The notes below the pieces were generated by a model. It made no database searches. It saw nothing but the letters and a program-made list of their open reading frames with translations, and was not told the DNA's origin. A program made the position numbers and the translations under genes. Below are positions 26,052 through 33,834 of a stretch of 64,000 nt of DNA, in pieces. Source of the DNA: Collinsella aerofaciens (GTDB lineage: Bacteria; Actinomycetota; Coriobacteriia; Coriobacteriales; Coriobacteriaceae); NCBI RefSeq assembly GCF_019131995.1, contig NZ_JAHONA010000011.1, positions 8,961 to 72,960 of the forward strand. The letters run 5' to 3'. Each line of letters starts with the position of its first letter. Position 1 is the first letter of the stretch.

Positions 26052-26122
26052 TAAGTTGCGGTGAAATACGGACTGTTGAGGCCTTTAAAGGCATGAAACA
26101 GTCCGTATTTCACCGCAACTTA
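26052..26122. repeat. Palindromic intergenic repeat, copy 3 (CGGAC variant)
   Basis: Perfect 26-bp arms (26052-26077 and 26097-26122), identical in the arm to copy 2 (AGTTGCGGTGAAATACGGAC) but with a different loop. With copy 2 it frames the AbiEi/DUF559-like gene. It lies 13 bp before the stop of the convergent PIN-domain gene. Confidence 0.9.
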
Positions 26123-26135
26123 GGAGGGGATGGGG

Positions 26136-26612
26136 TTAGTGGCGGGGGCGGTGGCGGAGTTTGTCGATGGTGGAGTCGGTGCTTCGGCTGCGGGCTTCGG
26201 AGGCGCGGTCGCGGGCGTCGGCCGCGGTTTGGCGTTGGCGGCGGTAGTCGATCATGCCTTGGATGATGGGCTTGCCAAAGCTCACGACATCATCGTTGTA
26301 GATGGCGGTTCGGGCTGCGAGGAGGCAGTCGGTAAAGTCCATATGGGTCTTGCCAAAGAGTTTGATGGCAAGAGCGATAACGGTGGGCTCGTCGACCATG
26401 ACGTCATCGAGCAGCTTGGTCATGGCCGTCGCAATCTCCACGCGCGGGACCTTGTAGACGTCGCGCAGCGTAACGGCGACGCGTGTGATGATCTCGGGGT
26501 AGACGCGAGCGGTGCGCGTGGCGATGACCTTGGCGGCGCGCGGTGACAGGACCTCGTCGTCGTTAAGCAGGTAGCGCAGGATGACGGCCTCGTCGATGAT
26601 GGTGCTACTCAT
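26136..26612 (-). CDS. PIN-domain toxin (VapC-like)
   Basis: A 158-residue protein whose first 120 residues read as a PIN-domain ribonuclease: STIIDEAVILRYLLNDD holds the first acidic residue, EIITRVAV the central Glu and MDFTDCLLAAR a later Asp. The usual DTN triad start is DEA here, a mild departure. A Lys/Arg-rich tail of about 40 residues follows (RSRSTDSTIDKLRHRPRH). PIN toxins cut tRNA or mRNA when freed from the antitoxin. Its start overlaps the antitoxin stop by 8 bp, the normal operon form. Confidence 0.72.
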   Translation of the reverse strand: MSSTIIDEAVILRYLLNDDEVLSPRAAKVIATRTARVYPEIITRVAVTLRDVYKVPRVEIATAMTKLLDDVMVDEPTVIALAIKLFGKTHMDFTDCLLAARTAIYNDDVVSFGKPIIQGMIDYRRQRQTAADARDRASEARSRSTDSTIDKLRHRPRH

Positions 26613-26928
26613 GGATATCTACTTCCTCGGGACCCAAAACCGACTCATCGCTTTCTGTGGCTAGGTATTCAATCCAGGCATTGCGCTCCTCGGCGCGGCG
26701 ATTGGGGTCACCATATGCTTTGAGCGATCCATAGGCGGCGGTGCCGTCCTTTGAGCGCACGGCGACCGGCTGAAAGGGGAGCTTGCGCATCAAAATGCTT
26801 TGCGCGACAAATAAGCGGACAGCCTCGGCGAGCGATGTGCCCATCGCGTCGTAGAGATGCTCGGCATGCTGCTTGTCTTCCTCGCGAATGCGCACCTGCA
26901 GGATGGCTCTTTTTTGAGTCGATGACAT
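26605..26928 (-). CDS. RelB/DinJ-type ribbon-helix-helix antitoxin
   Basis: A 107-residue protein with a RelB/DinJ-like N-terminus (RAILQVRIREEDKQHAEHLYD, then MGTSLAEAVRLFVAQS), which forms a DNA-binding ribbon-helix-helix dimer. The C-terminal half (KLPFQPVAVRSKD onwards) is likely the toxin-neutralising part. It normally binds its own promoter and represses the pair. ATG at 26926-26928 is preceded by AAGGGGG; the frame is open to 26994 without a site. It pairs with a PIN toxin rather than a RelE-type one, an uncommon combination. Confidence 0.7.
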   Translation of the reverse strand: MSSTQKRAILQVRIREEDKQHAEHLYDAMGTSLAEAVRLFVAQSILMRKLPFQPVAVRSKDGTAAYGSLKAYGDPNRRAEERNAWIEYLATESDESVLGPEEVDIHE

Positions 26929-27151
26929 CACTGGCCCCCTTAATGAGCGTGCAATATAGTCGGTCAAATGCGGCATGTGCCGATACTTGAGCATCTTATA
27001 ACGATTACTTTATTTCACTCAAGTTGATAACCATAAACACGAATACAGGCGTAGTACATCCAAAACGAGAGCGCGTAAAAATCTCTGAGGCGTACGCATG
27101 TAATACACTCACCTTTATAGCTATCCGAGAATAGTTCCAACCTGCTAAAAC

Positions 27152-27177
27152 CCCTGCAATACACCCGTATTGCAGGG
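27152..27177 (+). promoter_or_regulatory. 11-bp inverted repeat in the AT-rich upstream region of the formate operon
   Basis: CCCTGCAATAC (27152-27162) and its exact complement (27167-27177) around ACCC. There is no T run, so an operator is more likely than a terminator. It stands about 180 bp before the HydN-like gene in a visibly AT-richer stretch (26995-27240) that otherwise has no gene I can support. Confidence 0.45.
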
Positions 27178-27240
27178 CGTATGCTCAAGTTTGCCACCTG
27201 CAACTGCGTATATTTAACCTGTATATCGTTGGAGGAATTC

Positions 27241-27347
27241 TATCGAAGTGCCTGTTTCGCCGCATGCACTCGATACGCCGATGCCGGACCACGGGCGGTC
27301 CGGGGCAACGTCGGCAGGGTCTCTCCGGCATGGGATTCAGGAGGGAG
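27241..27347 (+). promoter_or_regulatory. Structured leader with possible ribosome-site sequestration
   Basis: A first stem pairs TATCGAAGTGC (27241-27251) with GCACTCGATA (27266-27275, one bulge). Then ATGCCGG (27281-27287) can pair either with CGGCA (27312-27316, 5 bp) or with CCGGCAT (27325-27331, 7 bp). CTCTCC (27321-27326), which overlaps the second partner, can pair with GGAGGG (27340-27345), the ribosome site of the HydN-like gene. Competing folds next to a ribosome site are typical of riboswitches, but it matches no class I can name. Confidence 0.4.
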
Positions 27348-27355
27348 TGAACAAC

Positions 27356-27874
27356 ATGGGCAATAAACGAGTCGTAGCCGATTCCTCGCGCTGCATTGGG
27401 TGTCAAACCTGCATGGCGGCGTGTATCGAGGCGCACGACATCCCCGGCAACATCGCCGCGCCGCGCCTGCGCGTGACGCGTACGTACGAGATCTCCGCAC
27501 CGGTGGCTTGCCATCACTGCGAGGATGCCCCGTGCGCCAAGGCCTGCCCCACGGGTGCCTTGTTCTTTGATCCAAAGAACCATCGTATCGGCGTCAACGA
27601 GGACAACTGCATCGGCTGCAAGAGCTGCGTCATGGCATGCCCCTTTGGCGCCGTGAGCGTTGCAACCACGCAGGTCCCCGTCTTGATGGGTGATGTGCGC
27701 GTGGGTTCGCAGACCAAGAGCTTCGTGCTCAAGTGCGACCTGTGCGTGGACCGTCCCGGCGGTCCGGCGTGTGCCGAGGCGTGCCCGACCAAGGGCCTCA
27801 CCCTGGTAGACGAGGAGCGCCTGGCGGAGCTGACCGCCGAGCGTGCCCGCGCCACCATCGAAAACGAGGCGTAG
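27356..27874 (+). CDS. HydN/HycB-like four-cluster ferredoxin
   Basis: A 172-residue polyferredoxin with four [4Fe-4S] motifs: CIGCQTCMAAC (about residue 14), CHHCEDAPCAKAC, CIGCKSCVMAC and CDLCVDRPGGPACAEAC. It is placed immediately before fdhF, as hydN is in several formate dehydrogenase loci, and should pass electrons from FdhF to the hydrogenase arm or help FdhF mature. GGAGGGAG precedes ATG 27356. It resembles the hyfA product at 30252 closely, as expected for duplicated electron-transfer subunits. Regulation probably runs through the structured leader upstream. Confidence 0.88.
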   Translation: MGNKRVVADSSRCIGCQTCMAACIEAHDIPGNIAAPRLRVTRTYEISAPVACHHCEDAPCAKACPTGALFFDPKNHRIGVNEDNCIGCKSCVMACPFGAVSVATTQVPVLMGDVRVGSQTKSFVLKCDLCVDRPGGPACAEACPTKGLTLVDEERLAELTAERARATIENEA

Positions 27875-27911
27875 GCGGGCGGCCATACAGGCCCAACGAT
27901 TGTCAAATACG

Positions 27912-27927
27912 TACCGATTAATCGGTA
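27912..27927 (+). promoter_or_regulatory. Perfect 16-bp palindrome before fdhF
   Basis: TACCGATTAATCGGTA is a perfect 8+8 palindrome with no spacer, a shape suited to a dimeric DNA-binding protein rather than to RNA. It lies 24 bp before the fdhF start, just upstream of the AAAGGAAGGAGGG ribosome site. Confidence 0.45.
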
Positions 27928-27950
27928 GCAGAGAAAGGAAGGAGGGTGTC

Positions 27951-30173
27951 ATGGAGAAGCATAAAGTGATCTGCCCGTATTGTGGCGCCGGTTGCCAGTT
28001 TAACCTCCTGGTCCAAAACGGCCAGGTCGTGGGTACCGAACCGCTCAACGGCATCACCAATCAGGGCGAGCTGTGCCTTAAGGGCATGAGCGGCTACGAC
28101 TTCATCAACGACACCAAGATCTTGACTCCTCGCGTACTGCACCCGATGATCCGCCGCACTAAGGGCGCGGATCTTGAGCGCGTAAGCTGGGACGAGGCAC
28201 TGGATTTCACCGCATCTAAGATGCAGGCCATAATTGACGAATATGGTCCTAACGCTGTCATGACCACCGGCTCCTCGCGAGGCGGCGGCAATGAGGCGAA
28301 CTACGTCATGCAGAAGTTTACGCGTGCGTGCATCGGCACCCACAGCGTGGACAACTGCGCCCGTACTTGACACGGCCCTACTGTCCTCGGTCTGATGGAC
28401 ACGGTTGGTTCAGGTTGCATGTCATGCTCCATCCCCGGTATGGAGGATGCGGGCTGCATTTTCCTCTTCGGCTATAACCCTGCCGATTCGCACCCCATCG
28501 TCGCAAGGCGTATCGTGCGAGCCAAAGAAAAGGGTTGCAAGATCATCGTCGCCGACCCGCGCCATATCGAAACCGCGCGTATCGCCGATCTCTACCTTCC
28601 GATCAAGAACGGTTGCAACGTTGCGTTCCTCAACGCCTTTGCCAACTGCTTGGTCAACGATGGCCTCTACGACAAGGAATTCGTCGCCGAGCACACGAAC
28701 GGCTTTGACGAGTGGTGGGAGACCATCAAGAACTACACTCCCGAATCCGTACAGGACATCACGGGTGTCGAGCCCGCGTTGATCCACCAAGCTGCCGAGA
28801 TGTACGCCACGGCGAAGCCTTCTGCCATCATTGGCTGGGGCATGGGCGTATGCCAGCAGAAGCAGAACCTGAAGACGGTGCACACCATCGCCTCCATCGC
28901 CTGCGTTGCCGGCCAGATCGGCAAACCCAATTCCGGCCTCGCGCCCGTGCGCGGTCAGAATAACGTCCAGGGCTCCTGCGATATGGGCATGCTGCCCAAC
29001 CTGTACCCTGGCTACCAGAAAGTCACCGACCCCGCCGCTCGCGCCAAGTTTGCCAAGGCTTGGGGCGTGCCCGAGGAAAAGCTCCCCTTGGAGGAGGGCT
29101 ACAAGCTCACCGACCTGGGCCACCTGGTCGACGAGGGCAAGGTGCACTGCTTCTACAACTACGGCGAGGACCCGGTGCAGACCGAGCCCGATTCGGCCGG
29201 TATGCGCAAGACACTCTCCGAGCTGGATCTGTTCATTTGCCAGGACATCTTTATGACGCAGACGACCATGCTCGCCGACGTCATCCTGCCTGCCACCTCT
29301 TGGGGTGAGCACGAGGGTGTCTTTACCGCATCCGACCGTAGCTTCCAGCACTTTGACGCGGCCGTTCCGCCCAAGGGCGAGTGCCGTCACGACTGGGAGA
29401 TCTTCGCGGACCTGTCCACGCGTATGGGTTACCCCATGCACTACGGCAACACCGAGCAGATCTGGAACGAGTGCATTAGCCTGTGCCCCAACTTTGTGGG
29501 CGCAACCTACGAGAAGATGGCTCCCGAGGGCGGCTACGCCCAGTGGCCCGTCAAGAGCACCGATGTGAACGACCACGGTACGCCCGATATGTTCGCTGGT
29601 GGCAAGTTCACCACCAAGGACGGCCGCGCCAACCTGATGGCGCACGACTGGGAGGCGCCCTCCGAGCTTCCCGACGATGAGTACCCGCTCATTCTGTGCA
29701 CCGTCCGCGAGGTCGGCCACTACAGCTGCCGCTCTATGACCGGCAACTGCAAGACGCTGGCGCTGCTTGCCGACGAGCCCGGCTTTGTCCGCATGAATCC
29801 CGCGGACGCCCAAGCGCGCGGCATCAAGAACGGCGACATCGTCTCGATTCACAGCCGCCGCGGCCAGGTATACAGCCGTGCCGACGTGAGCGATCGCATC
29901 AACAAGGGCACGGTCTACATGACCTACCAGTGGTGGATCGGCAAATGCAACGAGCTGACCATTCACAAGGTCGACCCGGTCTCGCATACGCCCGAGGACA
30001 AGTTCTCCGCCTGCCAGGTCGACGCTATCGCCGACCAGGTCTGGGCCGAGGGCGAGGTCGAGCGTCAGTACACCGAGCTCAAGCAGGCTCTGGTGGACGC
30101 CGCCGCTCCCCAGGACGTTGAGCCCGGCGCCGCCAAGTTCGACGACGAGACGCACGTGAACCAAATCGTGTAG
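27951..30173 (+). CDS. fdhF: Formate dehydrogenase H, selenocysteine-containing
   Basis: Oxidises formate to CO2 at a Mo/W-bis-MGD centre. The frame from ATG 27951 meets TGA at 28368-28370, codon 140, inside the context CART-U-HGP; E. coli FdhF has Sec at the same residue number. The [4Fe-4S] cysteines fall at 8, 11, 15 and 42, again as in E. coli. Read through, the product is 740 residues and ends at TAG 30173. A hairpin with a GGTCT loop lies right after the TGA. There is no signal peptide, so the enzyme is cytoplasmic. It is preceded by the HydN-like gene (76 bp) and followed by a terminator-like hairpin and hyfA. Gene callers will split it into two ORFs. Confidence 0.96.
28368..28404 (+). 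promoter_or_regulatory. fdhF UGA codon and bacterial SECIS
   Basis: UGA at 28368-28370 is followed by stem TGTCC/GGACA (28382-28386, 28397-28401) closing the 10-nt loop TCGGTCTGAT. The GGTCT in the loop matches the part of the E. coli fdhF SECIS bound by SelB, and the immediate 3' context CACGGCCC is also shared. Confidence 0.8.
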
Positions 30174-30194
30174 TCCCGTTCTCGTTGGCTATTT

Positions 30195-30237
30195 GGGCCG
30201 GGCGTCCCGTACGTTCGGGAGCCCGGCCCGTTATTTT
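30195..30237 (+). terminator. Hairpin between fdhF and hyfA
   Basis: GGGCCGGGC (30195-30203) pairs with GCCCGGCCC (30221-30229), with a further inner CCC/GGG; TTATTTT follows. It is strong enough to terminate, so it may lower hydrogenase expression relative to formate dehydrogenase. Confidence 0.7.
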
Positions 30238-30251
30238 GAAAGGAAGTGGGG

Positions 30252-30869
30252 ATGAACCGCTTCATCGACATCAACCCGGAGAGGTGCATCGGCTGCGGAA
30301 CATGCCAGTCCGCCTGTGCCGACGCCCACCGGATGCAGGGTCTTCAGGATACGCCGCGCTTGGCGCTCGTGAAGACCGGCGGTATTTCGGCCGCCCTTGC
30401 CTGTCACCATTGCGAGGGTGCCCCCTGCGCCGAGGTCTGCCCGGTGAATGCCATCGAGCACGATGGTGATCGCATCCACGTCAAGGAGCAGGAGTGCATC
30501 GGGTGCAGGCTGTGCGCCATCGCGTGCCCCTTCGGAGCCATCCATCCCGATGGCACGTCTATCGCCGGTGTCGCAGGCATGTGCGACCCGACGCCTTCGT
30601 ATCCTAAGTCCCTGAGCAGCCTGCTTACGTGGGCTCCTGGCCAGTACACCTGCGCTGTCAAGTGCGACCTGTGCGCATTCGATCCGGACGGCCCGCATTG
30701 TGTGGCGGCGTGCCCTACCAAGGCGCTGACCGTCATGGGTGGCGCGGCCGATCGCGAGCTCGACGAGGCCAAGCGCCTGCGCTCGATCGAAAACGGTCCG
30801 GTCGTCGACGTTACCGCTGTGGCCCAGGGTCTGTCCGAGAAAGCAGAAGGGAGCGTAAACAATGGATAG
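30252..30869 (+). CDS. hyfA: Hydrogenase-4-type ferredoxin subunit HyfA
   Basis: A 205-residue polyferredoxin that relays electrons between formate dehydrogenase and the membrane hydrogenase. Four [4Fe-4S] sites are visible: CIGCGTCQSAC, CHHCEGAPCAEVC, CIGCRLCAIAC and CDLCAFDPDGPHCVAAC. ATG 30252 is preferred over GTG 30246. Its last codons overlap the start of hyfB by 8 bp. It is the first gene of a ten-gene run in the same order as E. coli hyfA-J. Confidence 0.9.
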   Translation: MNRFIDINPERCIGCGTCQSACADAHRMQGLQDTPRLALVKTGGISAALACHHCEGAPCAEVCPVNAIEHDGDRIHVKEQECIGCRLCAIACPFGAIHPDGTSIAGVAGMCDPTPSYPKSLSSLLTWAPGQYTCAVKCDLCAFDPDGPHCVAACPTKALTVMGGAADRELDEAKRLRSIENGPVVDVTAVAQGLSEKAEGSVNNG

Positions 30870-32880
30870 CATGACGCTGTTTATCGCATCGCTTGCCGTC
30901 TCGTGCATCGGTGCGCTCGCCTCGGTTCTGCTGATCAAGGCCGATAACGCCGCCAAGACCGCCGGCTGCCTTATCGGCGCCGTCGCCGCGGTGCTTTCGT
31001 TTGTGGCTGGTATCCAGGCCGTGCTGGGCGATGTCACGTCGGTCGACACCATCGTGTTCTTCCCGTTTGCCCATTTCCAGCTGCTGCTCAATCAGCTGTC
31101 CGGTCTGTTCGTGGCGCTCATCTCGGTGCTCGCGTTTGCCGGTTCGATCTACGGTCTCAACTACTTTGATGAGTACCCGGGCAAAAAGGGCCGCGCCGGC
31201 TTCTTCTTTAACACCTTCGTGGCGTCCATGATGCTCGTCATCACCGCCGACAACGTGTTTTGGTTCTTGGTCGCCTTTGAGCTCATGTCGCTGACCTCGT
31301 ACTTCCTGGTCGTGATCGAGGAGAACGAGAACTCCATCCACGGCGGTTGGCTCTACTTTGTGATCGCGCATGTGGGCTTTGTGCTCATCATGGCGAGCTT
31401 CCTCACCATGACCAACTTCGCCGGTGGCTCGTTTGCCTTTGCGGATTTCCGCGCCACGCAGTTTAGCCCCGCGGTCGCATCCGTGTGCTTCGTGCTCGCC
31501 TTCTTTGGCTTTGGCGCCAAGGCCGGTATCATCCCGCTGCACGGCTGGCTGCCCAAGGCACATCCCGAGGCGCCGTCCAACGTGTCTGCCCTCATGTCCG
31601 GCGGCATGATCAAGATCGGTATCTTCGGCATCCTCAAGGTTGGTCTCGACCTGCTCTCCGCCTCGGGCGTTCAGGTCTGGTGGGGCCTTATGGTCATGGT
31701 CTTCGGTGCGATCTCGTCGGTCCTCGGCGTGGCCTTCGCCCTGCAGGAGCATGACATCAAGCGCCTGCTGGCCTATCACTCCGTCGAGAACATCGGCATC
31801 ATTCTGCTCGGCGTCGGCGCTTCCATGGCCGCCATGGCGCTCAACTCTGTCGGCATCGCCGTCCTGGCTCTGATGGCCGCCCTCTACCACACGTTTAACC
31901 ACGCGATGTTTAAGGGCGAGCTGTTCTTGGGCGCCGGTGCGCTGCTGTACTCCACGGGTACGCGCAATATGGAGAAGATGGGCGGCCTGTTCCGTCGTAT
32001 GCCGGCAACGGCCATCTGCTTCCTTATTGGCGCGCTTGCCATCTCGGCCATCCCGCCCTTCAACGGATTTGTGTCCGAGTGGTTTACCTACCAGTCGCTG
32101 TTTAACGCTGCCATGCAGGGCGACAAGGCCGTCATGATCGTGGCCGTGTTCGCTGCCGTCGCGCTCGCAATTACCGGCGCACTGGCCGTCACGTGCTTCG
32201 TCAAGGCCTATGGCGTCTCCTTTGCCTCCGCGCCCCGCTCCGAGGCCGCGGCTAATGCCAAGGAGGTTCCCGCCCCCATGGTGTTTGCGCAGGGCCTGCT
32301 CGCGGCCATCTGCGTCGTGCTGGGCATTGGCGCTCCCGTGATCGCGCCCGTGCTGGTCGATGTCGCCGCGTCCGTGCTGCATCCGTACGGTGGCGTGTTT
32401 GCCGCCGAGGGCATGGAGCTCATGAACCAGTACTCCGGCGCTGCCACCTCCACGCCCGCGATCGCCATTGCGCTCGTGGTGCTCGTCGGCCTTGCCTGCG
32501 GTTATCGCAAGCTCAAGACCGTCGGCAAGGTGCAGAAGTCCCAGCCGTGGGCATGCGGCTATGCTCCCAACGAGCATATGCCCGTCGTGGCCACGACCTT
32601 TGCCTCCGAGGTGTCCTGGTTTATGCAGCCGCTCTACACGCTGCGCGACCGTTGCACGGCCGTCTGCTGGTCCATCGCGCACTTCTTCCAGAAGCTTACC
32701 GGTGTGGCCGGGGCTGTGGAGCCCGTACCCGACAAGGTTCTCGTCGATGCCCCGCATAAGGGTGTCGAGAAGCTCGCCGACCTCGCGACTAAGCTCGAGG
32801 GCGGCAACTACAGCATCTATATCTGCTACATCGTCGCGGCGCTCGTGGTGTTCCTCGTGCTCGCCGTGCAAATGGGTTAA
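30862..32880 (+). CDS. hyfB: Hydrogenase-4 membrane subunit HyfB
   Basis: A 672-residue antiporter-like subunit with some 16 membrane segments, related to NuoL/MrpA. The central conserved blocks GFGAKAGIIPLHGWLPKAHPEAPSNV (positions about 212-237, quoted in part: PLHGWLPKAHPEAPS) and LAYHSVENIGII carry the Lys and His expected in a proton path. The C-terminal region adds a soluble segment with CGYAPNEHMP. It should couple electron flow to H+ or Na+ translocation. Start overlaps hyfA; hyfC follows after 12 bp. Confidence 0.92.
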   Translation: MDSMTLFIASLAVSCIGALASVLLIKADNAAKTAGCLIGAVAAVLSFVAGIQAVLGDVTSVDTIVFFPFAHFQLLLNQLSGLFVALISVLAFAGSIYGLNYFDEYPGKKGRAGFFFNTFVASMMLVITADNVFWFLVAFELMSLTSYFLVVIEENENSIHGGWLYFVIAHVGFVLIMASFLTMTNFAGGSFAFADFRATQFSPAVASVCFVLAFFGFGAKAGIIPLHGWLPKAHPEAPSNVSALMSGGMIKIGIFGILKVGLDLLSASGVQVWWGLMVMVFGAISSVLGVAFALQEHDIKRLLAYHSVENIGIILLGVGASMAAMALNSVGIAVLALMAALYHTFNHAMFKGELFLGAGALLYSTGTRNMEKMGGLFRRMPATAICFLIGALAISAIPPFNGFVSEWFTYQSLFNAAMQGDKAVMIVAVFAAVALAITGALAVTCFVKAYGVSFASAPRSEAAANAKEVPAPMVFAQGLLAAICVVLGIGAPVIAPVLVDVAASVLHPYGGVFAAEGMELMNQYSGAATSTPAIAIALVVLVGLACGYRKLKTVGKVQKSQPWACGYAPNEHMPVVATTFASEVSWFMQPLYTLRDRCTAVCWSIAHFFQKLTGVAGAVEPVPDKVLVDAPHKGVEKLADLATKLEGGNYSIYICYIVAALVVFLVLAVQMG

Positions 32881-32892
32881 GGAGGGGAGAGC

Positions 32893-33819
32893 ATGAACAA
32901 CATCGTACTTGCCGTTCTGCAGGGCGTGGTCGTCATGGCCGTCGCACCGTTCTTCTCCGGTCTCGGCCGCGTGATCCGCGCCAAGATGCACAACCGTCGC
33001 GGCCCCAGCATCATGCAGGACTACCGCGACCTGGCCAAGCTCTTTGCGCGCCCCGAGTCCCAGAGCGAGGATGCGAGCTTTGCGCTGCGCATTATGCCGC
33101 CGCTGTTCTTCGCCGTCGCCTTTATGCTCGCGATGGGCCTGCCGCTCTTTACGGCACAAAGCCCTATCCCGGTCTTTGGTGACGCCATCACCATCATGTA
33201 CAGCCTGGCGCTCGCCCGCTTCTTCTTCGCCCTCTGCGGTGTGGATTCGTCCAACGCCTACGCCGGTATCGGCGGCGTCCGCGAGCTGCTCATGAGCGTG
33301 CTCATCGAGCCGTCCATGCTGCTGGCGCTGTTTGCCGCCGCCCTGGTGTGCGGCTCCACTGACATCGCCACTATGGGTCAGCACATCATGACGGGCGCCA
33401 TCGACGCGCCGGTCGCCGTGATCCTCGCCGGCATCGCCTTTGCGATCGCCTGCTACATGGAACTCGGCAAGCTGCCGTTTGATCAGGCCGAGGCCGAGCA
33501 AGAGCTTCAGGAAGGTCCGCTCGCCGAGCTTTCCGGCCCGTCGCTCGCCATGGCCAAGCTTGCCATGTCCATGAAACAGGTCCTGGTCGTCGCTTGGTTC
33601 TGCGCGATCTTCATCCCTTGGGGCGAGCCCGCGACCGTGGGCGCTGCCGCCGTTCTGGGTGCAGTCATCTTCCTGGTGAAGTGCCTTATTGACTTTGTCG
33701 TATGCGGCGTGATCGAGAACTCCTGCTCGCGTTCGCGTTTTAAGGTGCTTGGCAATCAGACCTGGGCTGTCGTGGGCATCGCCGTTCTGGCGTTTGTCTT
33801 CGTGGTCGTCGGCGTGTAG
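32893..33819 (+). CDS. hyfC: Hydrogenase-4 membrane subunit HyfC (NuoH-like)
   Basis: A 308-residue NuoH/HycD-type subunit with about eight membrane segments that anchors the soluble hydrogenase arm. Early RAKMHNRRGPSIMQDYRDLAKL and the acidic loop LPFDQAEAEQELQEG are the family hallmarks; the acidic loop lies next to the terminal cluster in complex I relatives. AGGAGGGGAG precedes ATG 32893, and hyfD follows after 15 bp. Confidence 0.93.
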   Translation: MNNIVLAVLQGVVVMAVAPFFSGLGRVIRAKMHNRRGPSIMQDYRDLAKLFARPESQSEDASFALRIMPPLFFAVAFMLAMGLPLFTAQSPIPVFGDAITIMYSLALARFFFALCGVDSSNAYAGIGGVRELLMSVLIEPSMLLALFAAALVCGSTDIATMGQHIMTGAIDAPVAVILAGIAFAIACYMELGKLPFDQAEAEQELQEGPLAELSGPSLAMAKLAMSMKQVLVVAWFCAIFIPWGEPATVGAAAVLGAVIFLVKCLIDFVVCGVIENSCSRSRFKVLGNQTWAVVGIAVLAFVFVVVGV

Positions 33820-33834
33820 GAGAAGGGAGAAACA

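Noticed and set aside
28368..28395. fdhF as a broken gene (nonsense mutation)
   Set aside because: The stop is TGA at the exact Sec position, the frame continues in the same phase with conserved sequence, and a SECIS-like loop follows; the Sec machinery is encoded nearby.
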